Assembly (NCBI RefSeq): GCF_041146795.1
Contig: NC_135174.1
Span: 18,036,878-18,100,877 of the forward strand
Direction of reading: 5' to 3'
Length of the DNA: 64,000 nt
From: Maylandia zebra
Lineage: Eukaryota; Chordata; Actinopteri; Cichliformes; Cichlidae
Shown here: piece after piece, positions 48,989 to 59,914 of the stretch
Numbering within the stretch: the first letter of the stretch is position 1
How the letters are laid out: each line of letters starts with the position of its first letter
Made by a program: the position numbers and the translations under genes
Notes under the pieces: model-generated
The model's database searches: none
The model's input: only the letters and a program-made list of their open reading frames with translations
Told to the model about the DNA's origin: nothing

Positions 48989-50853
48989 TGAGGACAAAAG
49001 TGTTTGGTTCTCTCTCAGGGATAAACCTCCAACACAGTACAAAAAAAAAAACGCAACAACCAACAAACAGGCAACAAGAGACTTTTTCCCCCACACGGAG
49101 TCATGGTTTAGTGGTTTCAAGTTTTGAAATGACAAAGCGCAGAAGATCTTTTTCACTATCATTTTTTGTGTGTGTTACAAATGTCTGTTTGATTGCTGTA
49201 AACAAATAAGCACCTTTATTTGTCCCTGAACACCACATTCATTAAAATGTTTGTAGAAAAACCATTTCCTTTTTTCTTACAATCTGTTGTTTCTTTCCTC
49301 ACTGTGATCTCGCATCTCTGCTTTCTGCACCAGATAATAGATGTAACCTTAATGGGAATCTTTGAAACAGACAAGAAAACAGTAAAAACGTTGTTTGAAA
49401 AGCACCAGCATACGTGTTAAGACTAAAATGCACCGATTTAGTTTCAATTTCTTGCAAACTATTGTTAACAATTTAAAAATATATATTAATAAAGGAGTTA
49501 TTAGACACCTAATAGAAAGAAATGCTACAGCAGGACTGATTCACAACATAAAACTGCATTTGTTGTTATTATTAGACTTACAGGGTCTTATTATTGCTTT
49601 ATGATAGTTAATAAGCATAGAAAATCAAGAGGAAATCCTTTTTGTCTTTGGATTTAAGAAAAAGAATATACAGTACATTTAAATATAAACGCTTGCTAGT
49701 CCATGTACATCTTCTTATCTTTGAGCACGATATGTTTGAGAAAGCTCAACAAGCTTACTGCATTTAACATACAGCAACAACCCGCTGTGAAGTACTGCCA
49801 TAGCATAGCAGGATTAATGTGTCTGTGTCCACTGTCACAGACCCAAAACGTTTAAAACACAGAGGTAAAAGGCTGTTCGCTGCACTGTCATAGCGGCATG
49901 CTATGAAGAAACTCATGTGCACAGTATGTTTAGACTTGAACTTCAAGTACTCACAGCGTACACAAAGGTAACACGCAGTACACATAAAAACACAGCTTCT
50001 TCCTAAAAAAACAAATAAATCACAGGGTAATTATTAGGATTGAAAAACAGGCTGCCTGGACTTATTTTGTAACTTTAGATGTAAAATTTAAAAAAAAAAA
50101 ATTCTTATCTTTCAGGAATCATTTGAATTTTCTATATCCCAATTTTCTGTATCCCAACATGACTGAGGAATTGCGGTAATGTGAAGTGCTGTCTGTGTTC
50201 AGACCAAATATCCCAGTGTAATCTGTCTTCTCGTCTTTCTGGCACAGTCTGAATTTTGTCTCTAGCACAAATGGTTACAAAGTTAGTCATTTAAAGAACA
50301 CTTGTAAAATGGGCTGGCAGGCTAATGGTTCAGACTGATTTTTCTTTTTGTTGTTGTTTTTACCCGCAGGGCAGCCTGCAAATAAAAACAGGATGTGCTG
50401 ATAAAGCGGATCGTTTGGATCCTGTGGGTTATGGAGTTAGCACCTCAGTGGATTGGGATCTTGGGTGTTTGTAGGCTTGGTTCTTGAGTGGAGTGTTTAG
50501 TGGAGTGCATAGTCCTGCTCTGAGAATGCGGAGTCCTGTGTTATCAACTTCACCTGTCTGTGGTTTTAATGTTCTGGCAGCTCGGTGAGTTAAGCTGAGG
50601 TAACACGTGGCCAGTTAGATGCAACACTAGAAAACAGTTTGAATCGGAGCCCAGCCCGTGCCTGTGAAACCAGAACGGTATGTTTTTAAACATCTGCACC
50701 GCGTTACAGTGAACACGGGTCCAGAGAGTGATTTGATGTTCAAATATTCAGTCATGAGGTCAGTGAGGCTGTGAGATTGTCCAGCATGCGACAGGGTGAA
50801 TGCAGTAAATGAGGTAATCCGTGCATTTTTCAGTCCGGATCCTTTTGTGCGTC
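48989..50853. other. Convergent 3' regions of fkbp10 and nt5c3b
   Basis: No coding exon. For fkbp10 a plausible poly(A) signal is AATAAA at 49488-49493. For nt5c3b the minus strand offers ATTAAA (TTTAAT at 50565-50570). The centre holds AT-rich spacer with an A run near 50.09 kb. Confidence 0.45.
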
Positions 50854-53800
50854 TTACTTGTTGTCTCTCGACGAGGTAATGTACCTGAGGATGGCGTTTG
50901 GAACGTCCATCGTCTCGTCCTTCACCAGGACGATGTCGAAAGAGTTGATGTAAGACTCCTTCCTCTCCTCCACCTGAAACACCAAACAGACAAGTGAGCT
51001 TTTAAAACTGATCCGTGTCGAAGTAACAAATCCCAGGACAGCACTACACCGGTCTGACCTGGTCGTTGAGGAAGCCAACGGTGAGGACGTTCTGGGGCTC
51101 AGAGACCCCGTCGGCCATGGTCAGATCTCCCAGTGAGTCTCCTAGCAGCAGCACGTTGGGTCGACCCCGCAGCTCTCTGAGGCCGGCTGCATGTGACAGA
51201 GCGCCTTCTCGCTTGTTAAAGGTGTGAATCAGTTGACCTTTAAAGGCTTGCAGCACCCCCTTAATAGCAAGAAATGCTGCGTTACAATAAGGTAAGTAAG
51301 CTATCACACATCTATTCAAAAGACCAATACAACAAAGATGCATGACAGCTCATGACAACAGTTACAGAGGAAGGCTGGGAAATGAATAACTTGACCAGCA
51401 AGATAGACGACCACCTTGCAAGTGTGAATTTGGACTTTTATAAAGGTATGAAATGTGCTAAAAATGCAAAACAAGAGAATTCAAGACACTTCTTCTTCTT
51501 CACTTCCTCCCACCATCGACTCACTTCAGTTTGCTTACCGGACTAATCGTTCCACAGACGATGCCATATCTCACCTGCTCCACACACCCCTGAGTCACCT
51601 GGACACTGGCAGAGGGAATTATGTTAGGATGCTGTTCGTGGACTACAGTTCAGCATTCAACACAATAATTCCCTCTAAGCTTTTTACCAAGTTGACGGAT
51701 CTAGGACTCAGCTCATCACTGTGTCAGTGGATCCTCAACTTCCTCACAGACAGACCCCAATCAGTGAGGGTAGGAAAACAAGTCTCCCCCTCCATCTCAC
51801 TCAGCACTGGAGTGCCTCAGGGCTGTGTTTTAAGCCCCCTGCTGTACTCACTGTACACTTATGACTGTGTAGCCACATCCGACACCACCTCCATTGTCAA
51901 GTTTGCTGACGACACTGCTGTTGTGGGCCTGATCTCCGACAACATCGAGACGGCCTACCTGGAGGAGATTAGGAACCTGGAGACCTGGTGCCAGGAGAAT
52001 AACCTCCTCCTAAACATCAGCAAGACTAAGGAGCTGATCGTGGACTTCACTACAAAGCAGGCGAGGAATTACAAACCCCTCATCATCAGTGGCACGCCAG
52101 TGGAGAGAGTGGACAGTTTCCGATACCTGGGTGTCCACATCACTCAGGACCTGTCATGGTCCTGTCACATCAACACCCTGGTTAAGAAAGCCCGTCAGCG
52201 TCTCTTCTTCCTCAGAAGACTTAGAGACTTCCATCTGCCACTGAAGGTGCTCAAGAACTTCTACTCCTGCACCATTGAGAGCGTCCTGACGGCAAACATC
52301 TGCACCTGGTTTGGGAACAGCACCAAGCAGGACAGACGAGATCTGCAAAGGGTGGTGCGCTCGGCAGAACGCATCATTCAATCAGAGCTCCCTGACCTGC
52401 TGTCCATCTACACCAAGCGGTGCAAGTCCAAAGCTAGGAAGATTATGATGGACCTCTCCCATCCCAACAATGGACTCTTCTCACTGTTGAGGTCTGGGAA
52501 GCGCTTCCGCTCCCTTAAGGCCAAAACAGAGAGAATGAGGAGGAGCTTCTTCCCCCAGGCTATTCGGGCCCTGAACCAGGTGTAGGACTGGACTCTCCCA
52601 CACACGTCACTATAAGACTGGACTCTCACACACGTCACCACACGCACCACCACACATTTCCTATAATCCTATAATTCCTATAATTTATAATCCTTATCTT
52701 TATAATCTCTTCTGCTATTGGCACATTCTTTACTGTAAATTCCTAAGTTAATTTGTAAATTTTTGTAGTAAATTGTAAATATTGTAAAACTTTTCTTCTG
52801 TCATTTAATGGTCGGGCATTGTACAGCTACAAGCATTTCACCCCCATGTCATACTGTGTATGGTTGTGTGTGTGTGACAAATAAAATTTGAATTTGAATT
52901 TGAATTATAGTAAATTATTGTACAACTGTAGTTTGCTTAATTGCACAGCACTGGCTGGATCCAACTTCAGCAAGCATTTAGCAAAAAGCAGAGCGAAACT
53001 TGAACATGAATGTACTGACTACACGTAACAGTTGAGAAATATGACACGTTTTTCAGTAAAAAGTAAGAAACACAGAAAGGATCCTTTCTAAAAAGCTGTA
53101 ACAGTTTCTTTCTTTGTAAGGAAAATTTGTACAAAAAACAAAACAAAAACTGAAAATTCCTTTCAAAAAACTACGTGGCAGGTGGTTCAACTAACCAGGT
53201 GTGTATTGTCACACCTCTCAAACGTATCCAACTGCAAACTTACTTGCCAGTAATTCCTCGTGCGATGCTGGTTCGTCTAAACTGACTGGTTTGGCTAGAA
53301 GCTTAAAGCTTTTAAACCTGGCAAAATGATTCTTTTTTTTTAAGCTTGTGATCCAAGCTTTTACATCCATTGTACTGAACCAGTCAATCAAACTACATGC
53401 AGTTCAAGGTGTTTCACAGACGACTGACAAACTGATGATGAGACTTTACAAGATGTGACAGAAGTCAGCTAACGTGCAAAAATAAGCAATTATAAGAGCA
53501 TAGATTTAAGAAAATATTAATAATAAATCTTATATTTCCTGCATGCCTATTAATGCATGATGATTAATGTTTATTAGAGAAGTTAAAAGGAAAACAATGT
53601 GCGTGAAAAGCTTTTGTTAAATATAAAGACAAGTTTGTTCTTCTCAGTTAGCCGCGAATCATGTTTTGTGTTTAAAAACAAAACAAAAAAACATGGACTT
53701 GTGCACTAATATGTATGTAATATATTAGTAATTATATGACGTAAAATTACAAATGTATACAGTCATGTCCATCACATGACACGTGTGTGAGGCTGAGTGT

Positions 53801-56800
53801 GGTTAAACTCACAGTGTGGTCAAAGTCCATGTAGTTGGAGATGATGTGGACATTTGGATGGAAGACGTGGTTCTGTCGAATCACCTCCTCCAAGACATCA
53901 CCGACCCCGGCGGAGAGGATCAGCAGAGGGACCTGGTGCTCAGCCAGATGGTCAAAAAATACTTTGTACCCTTCCCTTAAGACAGAAACACACCAAACAT
54001 GACTAAATTAGACCATGAAACATGAAGAAACACCACAGAGGTTAAATAGAAATGTTTCATATAATCTTTACAGTGTTAAACATTGCTTTTGAAAGCATCT
54101 GAAACCCAAACACAGCTGATGTTACTGGTTCCCACCTCATTTTTAATAAGTATTTTCGCCTCTAAATGAATGTTTTCATTGCAGAGCAGCTGTACTGTAT
54201 TAGCTTTGTTGTGACAGTGTAATAAATTGATTTGTATAGACATCACCTGCCTCGAAGAATATTTTAAATGACAAAAAGCTTCATAACTGTAAACAGAGCT
54301 GTAACTGTAAACACATTCTTCTCTGTATAAATCAGTTCTGTGTAATTTGAGCTGTGCGTACCTGAGCATGGCACTGGATTCCTTCACAGCCCAGGCCAGC
54401 ATGTCTTTTCTGATCTTCTGCTGAATCAGCAGCTCGTGGACTTTTGTCCACCTTTAGAGAGCAGAATAAATACAAGATATCAACCATTTAACAACATACA
54501 TCAGTGTGTATATAAATTACAATTCACTGTATATTATTCAGTATGCTCTGAGGAGGCACTGGAATCAAATGAGTTAATATCTGACACATTTATTTCTTAC
54601 CACTCAACCATGAGAGGAAGTTTCTCCTCAGCACTCCGGCTAGCATCGATCTCTATGGGATAATAAGTGTTTAACAGCTCCCTCATCTACACAGAACAAC
54701 AACAGAACACTCATTAATATTATATCCAATCCACATGGCAACAAACATAGTTAAAGTTAACACATTAACCCATGTGTTTGTAAAGCTCTTACCTTTTTAG
54801 TGCAGTCTTCATTAATCAGCAGCCTGTTATCCAAGATGTCTAAAAAGAAGACACAAACAAAAACCACACAGGTAAAACTTGCAATATCCATCCAGTAATT
54901 TGTATATACATACTGGAATACATCATGGGAACACTTTCAGTGTCTTTGTGCTCACTGTGAGTGGTGGGAACTCTCTTGCTGTTGTGAGCGAATCTGGTCA
55001 GTGTCATGTCAAAGTCTGAGATTACCTGTGAAAACAGCAGACACATAAATGCACAGTTACAGTAGCTCCATGTGCTTTTAGGGAATCACTGTAATTCTAC
55101 CTCTGTACACCATCATACAGGATTTTAAAATCAAACAATTAAGATGTGATTGAAGTGCAGACCTTCAGCTTTTAGGTATTACATTAAGTGTTTAGGATTT
55201 ACAGCCATTCTTAGACATAATTCCCCATTTTCAGTAATTGGACAATTGGCAGGTAAGCAGCTTCATGGTCAGGTGAGACCTGTTCCCTTATTATTAAAGG
55301 ATCTCGAGTTGATTCCAAGTGTTGAACCAAAATAAACCTATGAGTGGAATCGCAAAAACTTTAGAGGTCTACAATCTGGTAAGTTCACTTTTTAAGAAAA
55401 ACTTCATAACATCTCACTAAGTCAAGAACACCTACAGCATAGTGCAAAAGTCTATGATTTTAGCAGTGAAGGCTTTTCGATCCTGTAAGACTCTTGTAGT
55501 GAGTTTGCAATCTTCACATAAGAAATCAAAACTCTTCAAATGAGCATTTACAAACGAGTGTTTGTGTGTATAACCTGCACTCAGCGCACTTACCTGCAGG
55601 TTTCCTGCACCTGCTCGCTGCATGCAGTGGATCGTTTCCTCCACTCTGCTGCGTTCCCTCATCAGCACCGAGCACTTGGCCAGCTCCGGGATCTGAACAG
55701 AAAAGATTCTGGACTTACAATTTACACTCACTATAAATTAAGCTTCTTTTATTTTGCAATGCGGACCCATTTCTACACTGAGGCATTACTCTTTAGTTCA
55801 GTGAAAAGCCAACACCCACACACAGGAGGTTATTTATGATAAAAAACAAACAAAAGAAAGAAAACTATTTATTTTGCTCCGTATAATTTCAGCCATCACA
55901 TGGTAATTTTCAGAGGAGCTTCCTCACCTCAGTTTTCGTCAGCTGGTGCCAAATTGCCAGAACGGTCCGCACTGGCGTATAGATCCAGGGAACGTGATAT
56001 ATCTGCAAGCAGAGCCATAAGAGGTTACTTTTACCTAAAACACCTAGTGAGTTACTTTGTTTATGGTTTTGGATAAGATAAAGTGTTTAATTTCTGGAGA
56101 AGTCAATCAGTTTATAGTGTACCCAGCGTAGTGGTAAGACTATACGTCTTTGGAGTGGGAGTTGCAAGTTTGATTCCTGCCTGGGGATGTCTGCATCCAG
56201 TAAGACACCACAGACATGAGTGAGAGAGATAAATATGAAAGATATTGAAGAGGTAAAACACACATGCTATGGCAAGGGGGAGCCAGGATGACAGATATCA
56301 TCACCCACTGATGAGAGAAAACTCTACAATTTTCAAAAGTTTTTTTTTAGGCCCAACTTCATAGATAGTATATAAGATACAACAACTTCAAGCCAATAGG
56401 ATCGCTTCACTCCACCAGGATATACAAAGTGTTGTTCGGAGAGGTGTAGTAGTATGATAACGAAGAGTTACAAGTATCTGGGGATCCCACAGACGAAAGC
56501 TGCAACCACTAAGTACCTGCAGAGGGTCATCAGGTATGCTGCTAGGATAATAAGCTGGCCAAAGGAGGAGAGTAGAAGCCAGTGAAATCATGACCCAGAA
56601 GGTCCTGACCATCCATGCATGGTATCACCCCAAGTTGAGCACAGTGGACGGTGTATATATCTCAGACAATTAAGAGTAATGAAACAGGTCATTTGTTCCA
56701 TGGGAGTAGCCTTGCAAGGTTAAGTTGTTTTGACCACATGGTACCCCTTTCGATATTTTATACTTGATGTGAATTAAGCATGCCCTCAGATTTAAACAAA

Positions 56801-57384
56801 CAAACAAACAAATATGCTGAAAGTCAGTCCAAGGCAAAGTGTTTGATATGTGAAGCGAAAATTTCACAGCAGTTTAAACTTTGGACCATACTACCTTTAG
56901 ACAAAACCGAGATGATGGAGGAGGAAATGTGAGGTGGAAACACCCCTTTGTTCTTAGTCATGCTTCCCACCATCATAGCGCTATTTACTAAACATTGTAT
57001 TGGAAAGTTGTCATTCGGGCTTATTCATAACAAGCGAACAGTGGCTGCAAGCTGATTTAACCGAGCAGCCCTCAGTTTTAGTAGTCGATAAAACTCCTGT
57101 TTTCCTTTCAAGCAGCTCATACACCTTATGTACCTATTTTCTTTCAAAATAAAAGCATAAATTGGGCCTAAATATTGGTTTCCAAACTGCACTTCAGACT
57201 GTGGTTACAGCTCATAACCAGCCTGCTGACAATGCCGTACAAATATGAGCTGCATCTGAATGAATAGACTTCTTTTATGCTGCCAGCAAAAACAGGTTAT
57301 CATAACACAACCGGTTAAACTTTAACAGCCGATTCAGCGACTACCGACGCGATTACGTAACCGCTGACAGTTACAACTTACCAT
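50854..57384 (-). CDS. nt5c3b: Cytosolic 5'-nucleotidase 3B
   Basis: HAD-family pyrimidine/7-methylguanosine 5'-nucleotidase, which removes the 5' phosphate from nucleoside monophosphates including m7GMP from cap decay. Ten minus-strand exons join in phase to 317 aa: 57384-57382, 56002-55928, 55692-55594, 55025-54956, 54839-54793, 54686-54601, 54451-54362, 53975-53813, 51259-51059, 50973-50854. HAD motif I is [10 protein letters not shown] (nucleophile D63, acid/base D65). The motif II region is [14 protein letters not shown]. The acidic motif GDSLGD has D252 and D256. NT5C3A is a close paralogue; 3B is chosen from the fkbp10/klhl11 neighbourhood. The first coding exon contributes only the ATG, so residues 1-26 (MIYHVPWIY...) are less certain than the rest. 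The 2.55-kb intron between the last large exons holds a LINE on the opposite strand. Confidence 0.9.
51495..52906 (+). mobile_element. 5'-truncated non-LTR retrotransposon (L2/CR1-type LINE)
   Basis: An open frame to 52585 encodes the reverse-transcriptase C-terminal two-thirds: [41 protein letters not shown], then the catalytic FADDTAVVG, and the thumb region ([15 protein letters not shown]). It closes with [14 protein letters not shown] and a stop at 52583-52585. The ~320-base 3' tail ends in AATAAAATTTGAATTTGAATT, a TTTGAAT-type repeat seen on L2-like LINEs of fish. Endonuclease and N-terminal parts are missing, the usual outcome of incomplete reverse transcription. It lies in an nt5c3b intron, antisense to the gene. 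No clear target-site duplication was found. Confidence 0.9.
51530..52585 (+). pseudogene. LINE reverse-transcriptase frame, truncated but open
   Basis: About 350 codons without a stop, starting in the RT fingers ([15 protein letters not shown]) and running to the natural end of ORF2. The metal-binding FADD box is intact. No natural start codon remains because the 5' end of the element is lost, so it is classed as a pseudogene. The intact frame suggests a fairly recent insertion or little time for decay. Confidence 0.8.
55127..55345 (+). repeat. Interspersed repeat copy, family shared with 34.2 kb
   Basis: AAGATGTGATTGAAGTGCAGACC, GTGTTTAGGATTTACAGCCATTC and CCCCATTTTCAGTAATTGGACAA align by eye with 34.2-34.4 kb in the same orientation. 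It sits in an nt5c3b intron. Class unknown. Confidence 0.55.
56118..56330 (+). mobile_element. Diverged tRNA-headed SINE-like sequence
   Basis: GCGTAGTGGTAAGAC resembles an A box and GCAAGTTTGATTCCTGCC a B box, followed by GGGGATGTCTGCATCCAGTAAG. Much decayed. In nt5c3b intron 1, next to the reverse-transcriptase fragment at 56.4 kb. Confidence 0.45.
56390..56655 (+). mobile_element. Non-LTR retrotransposon fragment with internal deletion
   Basis: The plus strand reads [22 protein letters not shown] followed directly by [14 protein letters not shown] and a stop. The two words occur in a fish retrotransposon polyprotein separated by tens of residues, so the middle was deleted. In nt5c3b intron 1, antisense to the gene. 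Confidence 0.65.
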
Positions 57385-58325
57385 CTTCTCACGGAGAGCT
57401 CAGGCGTCAGCGACGTTTTATCGACTATTCAGAGGGACCGTTAAGAGCACATTGTGTTAAAAACGTCTGAATATCTATGTGAAAATATTTCAAAATCAAA
57501 TTATATGCAGTTTATACTCCGCTGCTGCTTTCAATTGTTTACATTTCTGCTTGTCACAGACATAGAGCTCCCCCGCGTCTACGCCACACTAACCATGGTT
57601 CCGACATGCATTTGTTCCTACTTGATGGTGAGGATATACTGAGGGAGCTGTCACAGTACTAGAATTTCACTAGACGAATATCGAGGCCAAGTTATTAATG
57701 GTAGAGATACTGTGACGATAGAAGAAAAAATCTTTATATTTTGCTAGGAAAATGGGAAACATATTAGCGATTTATTTATTGAACCATCTGCTGTCTTAGT
57801 CAAGCTTTTCTGTAATTTCTTTAAGCAGACATCTGTTGTTTGCCAAGTTATCTGCTATGTGCAGACACATAATTTTTCATCCACTGACTTAGGAACGTTT
57901 TTCATAGATCACAGATTCATAGATCATAAATACCATTCCTCTGGAAATGGTCAGGTTCGAGAGCTGGACGGAAGAAGAGTAAAAAAATAAATATAAATTA
58001 AAAAAATCAGCCAGCGGCCAGAGAAAATTTCTTCTGAAGGACCTGAGAAGCAAAATATAAAGAAATGAGGGGTGCCTCAAGACTTTTGCTTTACATTTTA
58101 AAAAGGTGCAAAATTCTACAATCAAAGTACTTTGATCGCAGGGACTGGATATTAAGAGTTCCTGAAGTGTAAATATAGTTCACTTATAAGAAAAAAAGAC
58201 TTGAAAGTACATGACAAGTATTTGAGCACTCTTCCATATTTAGAACATTTGGAGATCTTCAGAATAAAAGTGTGCTGTTTTTAGACATTTTACACAAGAG
58301 TACACGACAGCTAAATGTGTCACAT
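57385..58325. other. Upstream region of nt5c3b
   Basis: CpG-containing sequence just above the nt5c3b ATG (GACTACCGACGCGATTACGTAACC near 57.34 kb, CAGGCGTCAGCGACG near 57.40 kb) suggests its promoter, then AT-rich spacer. A scrap of the Tc1-like terminal repeat lies near 58.05-58.09 kb (AAGCAAAATATAAAG...CAAGACTTTTGC). No klhl10-like exon is visible. Confidence 0.45.
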
Positions 58326-58332
58326 GTCACAC

Positions 58333-58640
58333 AGGGCGATCGTGGCTCAAGAGTTGGCAGTTTGTCTTGTAATCGGAAGGTTGCCGGTTTGAGCCCCAGC
58401 TTGGACAGTCTCGGTCGTTGTGTCCTTGGGCAAGACACTTCACCCACCGCCTACTGGTGATGGCCAGAGGGGCCGGTGGTGCGATATAGCAGCCTCGCTT
58501 CTGTCAGTCTGCCCCAGGGCAGCTGTGGCTACAACTGTAGCTTGCCTCCACCAGTGTGTGACTGTGAGAGTGAATGAATAATGGAATTGTGCAGCACTTT
58601 GAGGTTCTCGAAAAGCGCTATATAAATGCAATCCATTATT
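58333..58640 (+). mobile_element. tRNA-derived SINE
   Basis: The tRNA-like head has A box TGGCTCAAGAGTTGG and B box GGTTTGAGCCCC. A conserved teleost SINE core follows: CCTTGGGCAAGACACTTCACCC, CCGCCTACTGGTGATGGCCAG, CAGCCTCGCTTCTGTCAG, GCCCCAGGGCAGCTGTGGCTAC. It ends GAAAAGCGCTATATAAATGCAATCCATTATTATT. The best preserved SINE in the window. Confidence 0.82.
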
Positions 58641-59914
58641 ATTACATTTGATCTAAAATTGACCAAACTGGTACAAAAATCTAAACACAGCTTCAAAAAT
58701 ACTGAATGAGTTTCTCTTTATTCACTACACCCAGCATGGTATGTTTGAGGGGGTCACTAAACTCAAAGGAACGCTCTTCAGAAGTAAAGCTAACATTCAA
58801 GGTCCTTTAATGCAGTAAGAACAATAAATCAATGGTGTCACTAAGGAACAGGTCTTATTTTTATTGGCACAGTGGGGAAATGATAACCATTCACAAAAAT
58901 AACACATCGTCTTGCTGGTTTAGTGTATTAAGCACATTTAAAAATCTTTCCACAGTGCAATGTTCATATGTGCTTTCATTCACCGAGACAAAAACACTAA
59001 ACAGATTCTGCCAGAAGCGTAAATGCAGAGCAAACACCAAACAAATCCATTAAAACCCACAAACCAAACATTTTCACAAAGTTACTGCTGTCAGTGGCTG
59101 GATCTGTTAGCGGTTGTCCTTGCGATGTGAAATGGGAAAGCGTTGTATTTAAACACAAAATCCGATACTTGGATTATCATTGTGGTATTTAGTCCATCTT
59201 TCCAGAAATCGTATATATGAAATAGAGTTTTGTTTTTTTGACCAGCTTAAAATAAATCACATACACACATCCAAAGTCAAGCTGTCGCACAGCGTGTGCT
59301 TTTTGTCAACATTCAGTCCTTGCTACGAAATTGTGATTGTCTGTTTAGGCACAGAGTATACGATCATCACTATTCCAATGCATACTGTGCAAAAAAACCC
59401 CTCAATGACAACAACGGAAAGGAAAGCAAACAGTTAAAGCAGCTGATACTTCTTTTCTAAGTTAGCTATTGAATTAGTTTTTGTAATTCATGATTTCCTT
59501 CTAACATACATCACAATAAATAGACATCGTTTACTTTGCCAAGTATGCTTCCTGACACAAAGTTTTCTCATGACAGTTTTGTTGTTTTTGTTTTGCACAC
59601 ACAGGAAACATTGACATCCTTTATCTAAGATGCTAACAAAGGCCGCGGTTTAAAAAGCTGAGCTGTGATTTGTTTCGCAAACAAAACCAACAGCAGTCTT
59701 ATTTGCTGGCACGATAGAAAGTAAGGCATGAGGCCAAAAATGATTAGACTCATTGCTTCCTTCACTGCAAACCCGCTTCAAGAAAAAATGGCGCAAACAT
59801 TTCACCTCAATTAAGGTAAAATAAAATAAAATAACTGAAACAAAGTCTTGAGATGACAGCAAGGCATTTATCAGCAGATGAAGTGCTAATGACTTAAAGC
59901 AGAATATCTGATTC
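58641..59914 (-). other. klhl11: klhl11 3' untranslated region (candidate)
   Basis: No coding exon. Minus-strand AATAAA signals (TTTATT on the plus strand) lie near 58716 and at 58860-58865, giving a 3'UTR of about 1.0-1.2 kb. The exact end is not determined. Confidence 0.4.

Noticed and set aside
57454-57642. Short ORF upstream of nt5c3b (MLKTSEYLCEN...)
   Set aside because: No start context, no similarity, no partner exon; treated as spacer.
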